Shown here: positions 47,018-58,471 of the stretch, in pieces | Layout of the letters: each line of letters begins with the position of its first letter | How positions within the stretch are numbered: position 1 is the first letter of the stretch | Origin: Ciborinia camelliae | Taxonomy: Eukaryota; Ascomycota; Leotiomycetes; Helotiales; Sclerotiniaceae | Direction of reading: 5' to 3' | Length of the DNA stretch: 64,000 nucleotides | Assembly (NCBI GenBank): GCA_025890175.1 | Contig: JANPYM010000005.1 | Span: forward strand, 717,085 to 781,084 | The notes under the pieces: model-generated | Database searches by the model: none | Told to the model about the DNA's origin: nothing | The model's input: the letters and a program-made list of their open reading frames with translations, nothing else | Program-made: the position numbers and the translations under genes

Positions 47018-50000
47018 TTAAAATCCCATCCCATCTCCCAGGCCATCGCCACCAAAAGCATCGAGTAGATCACCATGGCCGCTTCCACCCATCATCATTA
47101 ATTCCTCACCACCAGCACCCATATCATCAATATTGAGATTTGGTTGGTCTGCTGGTCCTAGACCAGCATCACCCATTACAGCATCCCCCATAACTTCATT
47201 CAAAGCATCCAAGCCATCATCATCATGTGGTAGTAGTTGTTGCTGGATGGCTGATTGTGCTTCGACTCTTCTGTATAACCTGATCACAGTTTCCGCATGA
47301 AAAGCATCAGTCTTATGGACTTTCGGCATGTTCTCTGCTTCGCTCTTCAGGGCCTCCTTTAGAGTCAATCGGCGCTGGAGTGGTTGTGGTAGGCTACTCG
47401 TGCCACTCAGAAGGTCCATACCAGGGCCCGAATCAAAGCTTGCAGGATCTGGAGCGCAGATCAATGAAGTAGCGATGTCAAGTACAACGCTTCCATTGCC
47501 CGCTTCGGTCTGTGACTTCACTTCATCAATAATGATATTCAGTAAACGTTTTGCACCAAGGATTTTCATGCCGGTAAGAATCTGTCGATGTGTATAAGAT
47601 GCCGGCATGATATGCATACCGGGATTGCGACCCCACTGAAGGCCCCATTGAACGAGGATATTAATAGTGTGTTTTATACTAGCAGCAAGTCCACCGCCAG
47701 CTGTTGCCGTCCATGATTCTAGTTCGGTGTGCTTACTAGCACCTCTTCGTTCCCAGCCTAGGTTTGACTCCAGTGCTTTCGACACTGGTTCGATATCTTG
47801 ACGTTGGGGTTCCTGGCGTTGCAGCCATCGAAGACTCTGCTCAAGATTTTTAGCTACAATCTTGAGTATTGAGTTGAGTAGGTACGACGCTTCCATGTTG
47901 TTCGATATGGACGGAGGACTTTTAATGAGAGCTGATAGGATCTGAAGGATATAAGTGGCCTGCGGGCGTGCCTCCCACAAATGAGACGAAAGCCATGTGA
48001 TGCCCGGAATCAGAGAAGGGAGTAGAAATGGTTCAACCATAAATTCCAGGCCACCCTTCAAACTCTCTTCCGAAAGAGTATCTGTACTAAGTGCGAGAAC
48101 AATATGGTGAAACAGAGTGGGCACCAAGAGGTAGAACTCTTGTGGTGGACAAGATGACATCAATTCATCACCGAGTCCACCACCCTCCTCTGGCTCAAAT
48201 AGCCCTCTGATCCAACCATCCAAATGACTTTGGTCTTGCTGTGATAATGGCTCCAAAGCCCGACTCAAATGGCCTTGAACTAGTAGCTTTGCTACGAATG
48301 ACTCCGCTGGGTGTTTGATACCCAAATCAACAGTCGAGAGATTGTAGCGGTGTGTAAACGACACGACAAGGAGTAATATCGACCCAAACTCTTCATAAAC
48401 TGGTTGATATTCTCCCTGGTCTTCATCATAACGCCAGTTATCAAGTAGCTCGCAAATGGGCTGCAGGAACGACGTAGGCTTATTAAATAGAAGCATTATA
48501 TCCAAAGATGATGGGTCACGGGCTAGTTGACTGCATAAGGTCTTCAAGGTCATGGTCTCCTTATTGCCGCACATGTGCTTTATAACCTAATATTGATCAA
48601 TTATGATTACGAAAAGCCAACCGAGTCACATACCTCTGCAATTGCCTGACTGACTGCACCGGCATTTCCATCCATATTGTCCAGCTCAGAAATCAACCCC
48701 TCGGCTCGTTCTGAGTCAGACAAACATTGCCGAACAAGATCTTGCTTAGAATACCTCCCGCCAGCAGGTAAACTTTGCATAGGTATATCGCCGAGTAGTG
48801 TTTCAATGCTTGACTCTTCAATCAAACCATGTAAACAGCAAGCGAAACAGAAGTCTTGTCTAACAGAATCCGAAAACATGTCGGTGTTGCTCGACTCTGC
48901 AAATAGAGTAGAAAGTGTAGGAAATGCATTAGTATCGACATGACTCAAAGCTTCTGTAATACAGAATTCTGAAGTTAAAGGGGGAAAAAGTGATGCTGCA
49001 AGTGTTGAAACGAGTAAGGGAACCTTATTGATCAAGAATGATCGTAGTATAGTTGTAGTTTGTTGTCCTTCGTTTCGAAAGGTTGCATTGGCCAAGACAT
49101 CAAATGAGGCGAGTACAAGATCTACTGTCATCGATTGAACATCTCCCTTGGAATGATAAGTAAAGATACTGCGAGACAACAAAGTTGGCTTACCTGATAT
49201 CTATTGTGTAAATAGGCAAAAATTGCGCTATCGTCAATGAGGGGCCTGCCAACAAGCTGCAATGGTCAGTAAAAATTGTAGATTCTCGTCACAAATATGG
49301 TTGTACTTACAAGAGAATTCAAATAAATATATAGACCAGCTCGAGAGTTAACTACTGGCAATTCAGTAATCACGATGCTGTCAATATTCATGCCAATTGT
49401 GGAATCTAAGATCTCATTAATCTCGGCATTGGCGGCTCGCTCCTTCTTGTCGACTGGTAGAATCGTGATCAAAGTCTGTGTTCTAAAAACATCTAATCGC
49501 TGTGCATTCTGCGGGGAGCTTTGGAGTAACAGAGGAACAAACCCGGCCAAAGCTTTTCCGAGGTCAACACCGGTCCCTATTGATAAACGTAAGCATCTGT
49601 GCCGTAGCTATCAAACGTTGGCAGAAATCAAGACTACCTTTTGGGCAACGACCCTTTTCTATAACCCCCAGAATCTTTGCATTCCCAACCACAGCAACCA
49701 TCAGAGTTCCCAAAGCCATGCCTACCATCCCAATCTCATCGGCATGCGCCTCCATGTCCAGCATTTCGTGTGCCCCTTGTCCCATAGCCACAGCAACCAT
49801 GTTCATCCATTGAATAGATACCACCAGTAAATCGACCGCTTCTTGAACATTCTTAGGCCTGACACCAGTGGAGACTGTTTTCGCAAGCCGGTACAACATC
49901 ATCTCTTCGGCGGAATATGAATTCTTCCACCTCTTATTCCCTTCCTTCACCCCTTTAGTCTTCTCCACTCCAAGATTGGCTTCGTTTTGCATGTGTCCAT

Positions 50001-50292
50001 CCTGCCTATAACTCCAAAGGGAAGAATATCTCAGTAAACCTTGAAGAATCCCGGCGCAATCAACTAATCCCTCCGCTAGCAATATCTGTGAATAACGTAA
50101 TATTCGTGGGTCGATGGTTATATCATTGTAATTGACGGGACGTAGAAATATTTCGCATATATAGGGAGAAGGTAATGGATTTCTCGAGGATAATATCCGA
50201 ATGTAGTCAGTGAAAGGTTCGCAGTCGAGCCTCGAGGCAAGGCTATTCTTCAGCAACGTTTGCCAGGTCGCGATGGCAGCCTGTGCCGTCAT
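47018..50292 (-). CDS. MED5: Mediator complex subunit 5 (Nut1)
   Basis: Tail-module subunit of the RNA polymerase II Mediator, acting in the nucleus. Exons: 50292-49638, 49576-49311, 49256-49194, 49146-48634, 48586-47018; 1021 residues, all phases consistent. The protein is all-helical and fits fungal Med5: start ATWQTLLKNSLASRLDCEPF, then YLHNRYQGDVQSMTVDLVLASFDVLANA, KHMCGNKETMTLKTLCSQLARDP, FNKPTSFLQPICELLDNW and LLLVVSFTHRYNL. The C-terminus is Gly/Met/Asp-rich and probably disordered (DDMGAGGEELMMMGG). The third exon is only 63 bp. In yeast Med5 restrains some nuclear-encoded respiratory genes; a matching role here is an extrapolation. Confidence 0.92.
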
Positions 50293-51011
50293 GTTTAAGG
50301 TTTACACACAAATATCGATCAGTAAAATCCCATTATACCTGTCGCATACAAATTCCAAAGACCACGAAGTTGGGTTGAGTATTGGAGTAAAAACAGTTAA
50401 GAATACAAAAAGTTAAAGTAATGGAAGGATGTTTGTGAGTGAATCTAGAATTTGGGAAGGGATTGGAAGTCCGGTTGTGAATGGGCGAATCGGTTACCGA
50501 TAACCGTAATGCACTTAGACTCGCTAGGACCAGCTAGCGAGCAATGCCCTTTCTGAGTTTTTCAGCCTTGTATTACTGCAGCTCTTAATATGACGAAGAG
50601 TTCAGCCTTCTCAAATATACCTATGAGGTAGATAACCATAGGTACTCACAATCAAACTGGATACAAACAAACATGAGAGCATTTCAAAGTACAACTAGCA
50701 AGCAAAACCTGATGACTTTGATGACTTTGATGACTTTGATGACTTTGATAACTTATTGGTGAAATTAATTTCCAACCTGGAAGTGTATGGCATCCTATTA
50801 TACAGAGAAGTAGGTACCTAGTAGAGAACGACCTGCGACTAGCCCAACTAAACACAATGTCACAAACCTCAAGTTTCCTACCTAACTCCTATATTGCCAG
50901 CGTAATGCCATATGCCATATGCCATATGCCATTTATATCAACCTCAACACTTCTTTGAGAGCAGGGTCAAGGTCACTGACTTTCCCGGAAACCTCATCTT
51001 TATTACAACTC
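50293..51011. promoter_or_regulatory. MED5 upstream region with hairpins and short tandem repeats
   Basis: Hairpins CGGTTA/TAACCG (50491-50506) and CTCGCTAG/CTAGCGAG (50520-50541) lie about 200-250 bp upstream of the MED5 start. (GATGACTTT)n, four to five units, is at about 50709-50750, and (CATATGC)n at about 50907-50932. Confidence 0.5.
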
Positions 51012-51776
51012 TCAATCATCTAAATCACTCTCCTTCTTGATCCGTGGCGAGTTGTAATGAGGAGTGCGTGAACGTGTCGGCGGTAACAAACCTGCGGGGG
51101 TTCTGGGTCCGATCACCCAATCCTGCATGGCCATCCAATTACTCCAGGCATCATCTGTAGAACGAAGTTCTACCTCTTCAATATTCGGAAGGGGGATCAT
51201 ATAAGGCGTTGACTGTTCTGCAGTTGGTGATTCATCATAGTATTTCTTTACATCGAGCCATTCCTTACTCTTCGATGCGAAAAGATAATTGCGTCGCTCC
51301 ATCTCATGTATGGTACCTATTCCTTGATGCCAATCTGGTCCGAACCACGTCCCCAGAATCCGAACATCATCATGTCCAGTGATTATCAATCGTTTTATAT
51401 ACGGGATTAAGGAAACCGGTTGAGGATAACCTGGAGGGTGGTCTAGCATTTGGGAACGATCAGAGAGATTCCCTTGAGACCACGAGGCTGAAGCTCGATT
51501 GACTGGATATGGCTGCTTTTGGTACGGAAGTTGAATATTTATAAATGCTGCCACGGCTTGAACATAAAAATCATGTTGCGCTCTGTCGAGAAAGTACTCA
51601 TGGCACCGTTGGTAATATCGATACCAGGTAACTGTATCAAAGCCTTCTTGCTGTTCCTGGCCTTCGTTCCTGTTTCCACCGAACTGATTGCCGTAACTTG
51701 CGGATCCTTGCTGGAATTGTTGAGGGGGAGGTCGAAGGTTCGGGTTTGATGGCCCAGCATGAGAATGATACGCCAT
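51012..51776 (-). CDS. Fungal protein of the 'Ilp, apoptosis inhibitor'-annotated family
   Basis: Single exon, 254 residues. The N-terminal 45 residues are Gln/Gly/Pro-rich. A conserved block follows: WYRYYQRCHEYFLDRAQHDFYVQAVAAFINIQLPYQ, then SLIPYIKRLIITGHDD, LGTWFGPDWHQGIGTIHEMERRNYLFASKSKEWLDVKKYYD, and WSNWMAMQDWVIGPRTP. I remember this block from filamentous-fungal proteins labelled 'Ilp is an apoptosis inhibitor'; that label is a database name, not an experimental finding I can vouch for. The C-terminus is basic then acidic (PRIKKESDLDD), a possible nuclear-localisation or SUMO site (IKKE). Function should be treated as unknown. Confidence 0.75.
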   Translation of the reverse strand: MAYHSHAGPSNPNLRPPPQQFQQGSASYGNQFGGNRNEGQEQQEGFDTVTWYRYYQRCHEYFLDRAQHDFYVQAVAAFINIQLPYQKQPYPVNRASASWSQGNLSDRSQMLDHPPGYPQPVSLIPYIKRLIITGHDDVRILGTWFGPDWHQGIGTIHEMERRNYLFASKSKEWLDVKKYYDESPTAEQSTPYMIPLPNIEEVELRSTDDAWSNWMAMQDWVIGPRTPAGLLPPTRSRTPHYNSPRIKKESDLDD

Positions 51777-54700
51777 TGCCTTTCTATTATGAAGACGACA
51801 TGCATCAGCAGATGTGCGAAGAATATCAAATAAATACAGCGAGGGATGTATATACCAAAAGCCAAAGACTCAAATCATAAACGGATACAGAATTTGTTGT
51901 ATCCAAACAGCAGCTCTGTTATCAATAGAATCAACGCAGATGTTTGTGACCGACGAGCTTAACAACGTTGCCAATCGCAAGTAAGATTACATATAAAATA
52001 ATCATTCACCCGAGTTATATTATGTTTTGATGGGACTCAGTCGGTGATGCCGAATCAAAAGAGTTATCGTCCGTATCGAGAAGCTCATAGCATCTCAGAA
52101 AGACCGGTTCCGGCGGGTGCGTACAAGTAGAGTGAGTACTTATACTTTTCACGACGAGCAGGAGAAGAAGAAATGGAAACTGCGAGTACAATGCATGGTT
52201 GCATCTAGACGTAATCAGTGGAGGGGTGAAAAGATCAAATCAAAGCTGTTTGGTCAATTGAAACTTGGAAATGGATCAAAAAGGAATAAAAATAAAATAA
52301 AATAAAATAAAATAAAATAAAATGAAATGAAATAGGTAAGATGAAATAAAATGGGAGGAGGGAAAATGGAATGAAGGGTTCAGCAAGTTTGCGAGATTGG
52401 TAGAGTGAGTGAGTGAGTGAGCGAGCGAGCGAGTGAGTGGTGGTAGGTAAGGTTAGCCCCGTGTCATAGCGGTAGCCTTCTTTTCTACGTCCGTACAATG
52501 GAAGTGACAAAAGTAATCAAATGGAAGGGACGAGTCAAGGGACATTTCAACCCACCTCCCCTGGTCTGGTCTGTCTGGTCTGGCCTGGTCTGTACCTAGG
52601 TACCTACCTACCTACCTAGGAGGTATTGTAGTATTGGGGTATTCCCTTGTAATAATTAGAACCTTTTCTGAGTCTGGACACCATCACCGAATCAACATCG
52701 CACCGCACCGCACTGCACTGCACCCCAACACAAAATACCACACCGATAGGATACCGATACCGATACTGATACTGATACTGATACTGAGATTAAAACCCTA
52801 CATGAATTTATAATTGGCTATCATTCAAGGACAATCGAGGAAGCCTGCATGCCTGCATGCCTGCAAATCCCCCAGCCTGCGTGCGTCGAAGTTGACAAAC
52901 AGTCTCGAGACAGTTTCGCGATGCAGTCCTTACTCGTCAACGCTGAATCTAAAAAGTCATGCAGCTCGACCAGGATAAGGATGTTTCTATTAAGGGTCAC
53001 TCAATAGGCGCTTATTCACTTGGTCGTCGTATCGGACTTGTCAGCCGGTGACGACACACACTCCTAGACCTTTTTTTCAGGTCAGGTCAACTTATATTTT
53101 CGGGCCCGACTGAACCCCTCCAATTCCAATTCCACCAGGGGGAAATATAAATTTGACCTCATCCGTCGAGTTGTGTGCTCAAAGTTGCTTGCTATCTATA
53201 CATATATCTACAGGTATCTACCCCTCCTTCAATTGCCCAGTTGAGCATTTGCTTCCGAAACTCATTTGGATCACTGCATGTGCGACTCGATTATTACTCA
53301 CATAGACCAAGGCGCTGGGATTTTTACATTGTTCTTTCAAGTGTTTGCCCAATACTATAACTGCTTTCATCTGCATACACCCGTGGCACTTCAATCTACG
53401 CGATCCAATGGTCGATTCATTGTGCATTGAGAAGGCTTTTGATTTAGAAAACTCTCCGTCCCTACGAGCGAAGTGTTTTTGATCATCTCTACCTGTACCT
53501 TATATGAGCGGTCAGTTGAGCACACATGTATGTCGTGCAGATACTTTTGACATGTCACGACTACGAGGCTGGTATCTTCGACATTTGTGGATAGCTGAAA
53601 TCTCTCAAGTGACTTGAGAGATTCGAATGCTGCGGTTTCGTAGTTCTTGTGGCTTCTTCTGTCCACTAAAAATTTATATCATGAGAAAAGGCTGCACTTC
53701 TTGTGCGACGCAAGTGAAGCTCCACAATATTGTTCACCGTTATATACAATGCATTCTTATCTATCATTTTTCGGTCTATGAAAAAAGCCCCCAACAAGTC
53801 AGCAAGTGTCTGCATAACAAGATTTCTTACTATTCGGGTTCCACCCGAATCAAGACTTGACACACATATCTTCGGCCCGCTCCGGATGTGGTATTAGTTC
53901 TTGGTTCTAGTTCTAGTTCTGGTTCTAGAACTACCTCGGCCTGAACATAAATATATGTTGGTCCCAAAAACCAGTTTTTGAAATCAAAACAAATGATAGT
54001 CTATGTAACTTACTTCCTCTTCGTTATATTCCGTCTGACCTTCACAAGACACCATCCTCAATCCAACTTCAATCACACTTGAATTGGCATGGGAAGGCAA
54101 TGTACTGCAAATTTGACATAAGAGCGATGATCTATGCCTATCTGAAGAAATTCAGATTAATAGTCCGACTCGGGATCTGTTGCCGTTCGGGAGTATCGTT
54201 GTATGGCTGTCGATCGCAGATCAAGCAGTCCACCGATCGTCATCTGTACAATTTTGGGGAGATCTGACAGCACTTTATCGTTGTACTACGCGAGAAGTTA
54301 TGCTTAATTGGACAACGAGGTTATTGTTCCATGAAGCCTACCGACTCTGCGATGTATGCATGAACCACCACTTCAGAAACTTCTACTCAAATGTTTCTTT
54401 ACTGGGGTTCTGCATTTTCTTTTGTCTTCTAAGCCTCAGCCTTAAACATACGCGTCATCAAAATGGTAGCGATCAACCAAAATATGTACATGTGCGGGCA
54501 GAAGGAGGAATTTTTATTTGTCCTACCAAGAGCACAAGGTCTCACGTCTTTTAGTATAAATCCGACCCATTCCAGTGTTCTGGCATTCAGTTACACTAGA
54601 TTGACTTGCAAGCCACTTTTACCACGAGATCTGGAAGGCCGGGATCTGTAAACTCGTACAAAGAATTGGTTTTGTCTATTTAGGAGGCTATCAGTTTCAT

Positions 54701-57589
54701 CTCTCATCTTTACTAGTGTCGGAGCGTCGCACACATCATATCACATCGATCTTCGGGACTTCCTTTCCCCTGATTTCCATCGAAATGGAAACCATCAAAA
54801 TTGCTACCCTTCTTGCCCATCAACTGAAAGGGACCCCGAGTCTCGCGACTGCCCTCCAAGTACAATGATGACCGAGATGTTCTACTTAAAACCTTCCACA
54901 CTGTTACTAAAATTTAGTCTTGAAGCTAATATATGGCAAGCAGAATCATCGTGGAACTTGCAGCTTCCGGTTACAGATTGCTTAATTTCTTGATGCGATA
55001 ATGTCCCGAAAGTGCTTTCTCCAAGCCGGTTGCCATCTTCACAGGCCCGAACGGAAGCTATTCGGTCGGCAGCGTGCAAGTTTGAACTGTCATATATCGT
55101 GTCTACCCCATGATGAAAGCTTCCGTATCAGACAGGACGATAGTTCTCCCCACTCGTACAGACACAAATGTCCCGTCGTTGCAGCGACTCCGATGAACTT
55201 ATCAGGACTCCCCTGTGATCGATACTTGAGTTCATCACAGTCCTCAATTCCAGTATCATACGCTCAATAACAGGTATATTCAGCATGAAGCTAATGCTTA
55301 CAGAGTTACGTATCAGTTAGCATATAATTCACGATAACTGATGATTGTCGACTGGACAATCATTTGTCGACCCGCAGTGAAATATCGTGTTAGTACTGAT
55401 CTGTCGATCCTGGTTAGTAACAGATGACCAGAATGCTTAGAATATCTCTTCCGATTGGAAAGTATTGGAATCTTGAAATATCCGATCTAGAGACTCCAAT
55501 CATGAATGGCATTACTCCAGTGTTTCCAATAGTCTGGACTGCAGTCCCGATTTGAACCTTTTCGGTGTTCGGAAAGCTGTAGAACTTTGAGAGTGGTTTA
55601 TTTCTTTCAGTTGATATCTTGTCCCCATTATTTCAATATTTCAAATTACTTCAATATTCCATATAAATTCGATCTATAAAACAGGTTCGGGAATCAAGAT
55701 TCTCTCGTTATCGGACTGCAGTCCGGACTATTGAACACACTCCATCACTCAAACCTGATGAGAACGAACGACTTCCGATTCAATTTCGCATGAGGTTCTT
55801 GGAAATATCGTCTGATAAAGTATGATATGAACTTGATAAGGTGCTTCTAAATTTCATCAAAATTTCAAATAACTTTCTTTACCTTGCATCATGGCGTATG
55901 AAGTAAATAGCAGTCGAATACAAGAATGTTTTCATTCTCAGTACTCACCAATGCACCTTTGCCAGCGCATCTTTTAGGCATAGCAACAGTGAGGCCTCTG
56001 GAATCCGAATGATCCATTGATTGCCCAAGTAGCTTGAAATATTTTGAGGAAATGGACAGTAGGAGCAAGAGTGAAAATTTTAGTTGACCTTTAATTTTTC
56101 AAAAGGACATCGACCCTTCAAGAATATAGTTTTCGGTATTTCAAAAACTTAGCTGGTGCTCATAAAGATATATACAGCATCACTATCCCATCTTAATAGA
56201 CCCCGTATAAAATATGCGCATCAATTTCGAGATCTCACCAATTTATTGGAATCAATTATTAATATTGCTATCTTGCTTTTATATCAGATCTTTTGAAAGA
56301 AATAAATACCTAATTATCTCATATGAAAACAAATTTTGTTTCCCCAATCCTACTCTCTCACCTTCTTCGCCCACCCATCTCACTCCATCACTTTCCATAT
56401 ATATTCCCCAACGGCGCAGTTTCTTGCACATACGACCATAGACTAAGAAGAATTGGGCTATAGATTTACATTATTGTTCCAACAATAATCTGGATTCGAA
56501 TTTACGTTTGCATGAGACGGTTATCGGTATCTCGTTATCGATATCTTTTTTCCCCGTATAATTACCATATAGCAATCGTTCTTTTTATTTATTTGTTATC
56601 AAGTTAGTTTTGTAAGCTAGTATATTCAATCGTCTTTGTCTTGTAGGAAAATGAATTAAAATATCATGCAGCCAGAATGAGCTATTCGGCAAGATAAAAT
56701 CGGATACACTGATCAGTATAGCTGTAGATGGGCTTTGGCGTCATGAGCCTGTTTACCTAACTGCCAATATATGAGATTGACTCGTGGTTATAAATGATTA
56801 TTTGATTTCCTAATTGTATGTATAGCTTGAGTTATTGTCTTACTGCTTCGCCGTAATCGATAATATTCCTGATCGCGAGGGGCGATTTGGTAGATCTTCC
56901 TTTTGAAGTGATCTAGCTAGCCTTCAAGGCCACTGTACTCCCCCATTAATTTCTTGATGACTGTGCATATTATTCTGTAAGCTATCTTCCGGCTTCTGAA
57001 ACTCTATACGTTTTTCTTACCAAGTGACATGAGACAATATAGAAAATAAGACCCCGTTGGATTCTGAAAGTTCGTTGAGTACCTACCTATATAGTATAGG
57101 ATTGATTGTCGGCCTTACGTCCAACATAAAGGTTCTATTAATGATCTGTGCTCCTTACCAATTCATAGCACTGGATATCCTGATCTTTGTGCAATGGCGA
57201 GCAAGTTTACACCGTATATCCGGACGAAGAAAGAAATCTATATCCGGTATCATGTCATCTGACAAGAGAAAAGGAATCCTATCTCCAGATCACTATTTGA
57301 TATCCGCGGTATTACTGATCTGGTTGCGGAACCGATGTGCAGCAGGTGTTAGATGTTACACGGCGTTCTTAGCCCTACAGACTATGCTTCCTACTCTGGA
57401 TATCAACCCAGGGTCTTCAGCAATGCTGTATGCAATGAGATTTCTAAGCAGAGGTGATTATATGAAGTTCCACTCGTGGTGTAGTGATGAAGGAAAAGTA
57501 TTTAAGGAAGACGAAATATTGTGCTTTTCCATCTACAAAGTCACAATCATCCATAACCATCATTAGACATTGCATTGCAGTCACTCAAG
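51777..57589. other. Gene-poor region of about 5.8 kb
   Basis: No recognised protein. Simple repeats: (AAAAT)n at about 52288-52325, (GAGT/GAGC)n at about 52404-52438, (GATACT)n at about 52750-52786. TACCTAGGTA is at 52593-52602. From about 55.3 to 57 kb the DNA is strongly AT-rich. A 21-bp inverted repeat pair at 55527-55733 is listed separately. An open frame on the plus strand ending at 57566 (about 142 codons from the ATG at 57139) sits just upstream of the HD-domain gene and has no recognisable features. Confidence 0.55.
55527..55733. mobile_element. Possible MITE-like element bounded by 21-bp inverted repeats
   Basis: Arm 1 (55527-55547) and arm 2 (55713-55733) are inverted copies matching at 20 of 21 positions. 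Each contains the 12-bp palindrome GGACTGCAGTCC. The 165 bp between them are AT-rich and non-coding. Size and structure suit a miniature inverted-repeat element, but a clear target-site duplication was not found, so this is tentative. Confidence 0.4.
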
Positions 57590-58471
57590 ATGCAAATATT
57601 TCAATCCCTCACCACTGCAGCTCTCCTCCTAGCATTCACAAATGCCAAACCCCACGGACCAAGTCATCCAATTTCGATATCGAGCAGAATCGACATCCCA
57701 ACCACCATCATCGCGGGCGTCACTGTCCCCGACACACCACTCGTACGTGCCGCTCAATCCTACGCACGTGCCCACAATGACGACATGACCTACAACCACG
57801 TAATGCGATCCTGGCTCTTCGGAGCTCTCATTATCTCTCACAATCCTCTCCTAACCCGCACCATAGACCCGGAAACACACGCCATCGCGGCGCTGTTGCA
57901 TGATCTCGGACTCGACAACACTGGCGACCTTATCTCCCCCGACAAGCGATTCGAAGTCGATGGCGCCATCGCCGCTCGCCACTTCCTCCATACCGCCATA
58001 CAAAACGGCACCGCGCCGCACGATGACTGGGACGAACATCGAATCCAGCTGGTCTGGGACACCATCGCCTTGCATACCGATCCGTCGATTTTCCGCTACA
58101 AAGAACCGGTGGTCAATTTTACGGCTACGGGGATTTTTGCGGATTTTCGGGGGCCCATGAGTGATTTTAGTGGCACGTTGACGTGGGATGAGTATTATAG
58201 GGTTAAGGATGCTTTTCCGAGACTGGATTTGGGACCGAATTTTAAAAGGTGGATTTGTGGGTTTGCGAGGAGTAAGCCGGCTACTACTTATGGTTAGTTT
58301 TTTTTCTTGGCTTTTTCCATATTTTCGCGGACGTTTTATTGACGGGTGATGGTTGACTTTTGCATAGATAATTGGATGATGCAGTTTGGGGTGAGGTATG
58401 TGGAGAACTTCACTGGGGAGGCCAAGGGCCATTTGGCTATTGATACACTTGATGCGACGCTGCCGAATTAG
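57590..58471 (+). CDS. Secreted HD-domain protein, cyanamide hydratase-like
   Basis: Exons 57590-58292 and 58368-58471 (75-bp intron, Asp codon split in TTYDNWMM) give 268 residues. MQIFQSLTTAALLLAFTNA is a signal peptide. The HD metal-binding fold shows H70 in YNHVMRSWLFG, the HD pair H104-D105 in AIAALLHDLGLD, RFEVDGAIAARHFL, and WDTIALHTD (H162). RFEVDGA with this spacing is typical of the fungal cyanamide hydratase / Ddi2-like group, most of which are cytosolic; many fungal paralogues, like this one, carry a signal peptide and have no proven substrate. GFARSKPATTYDNWMMQFG is the conserved C-terminal motif. Metal-dependent hydration or hydrolysis of a small molecule is the most that can be inferred. 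Confidence 0.88.

Noticed and set aside
57139..57566. About 142-codon frame upstream of the HD-domain gene
   Set aside because: No recognisable motif and ends 24 bp before the next start; more likely promoter or leader sequence.
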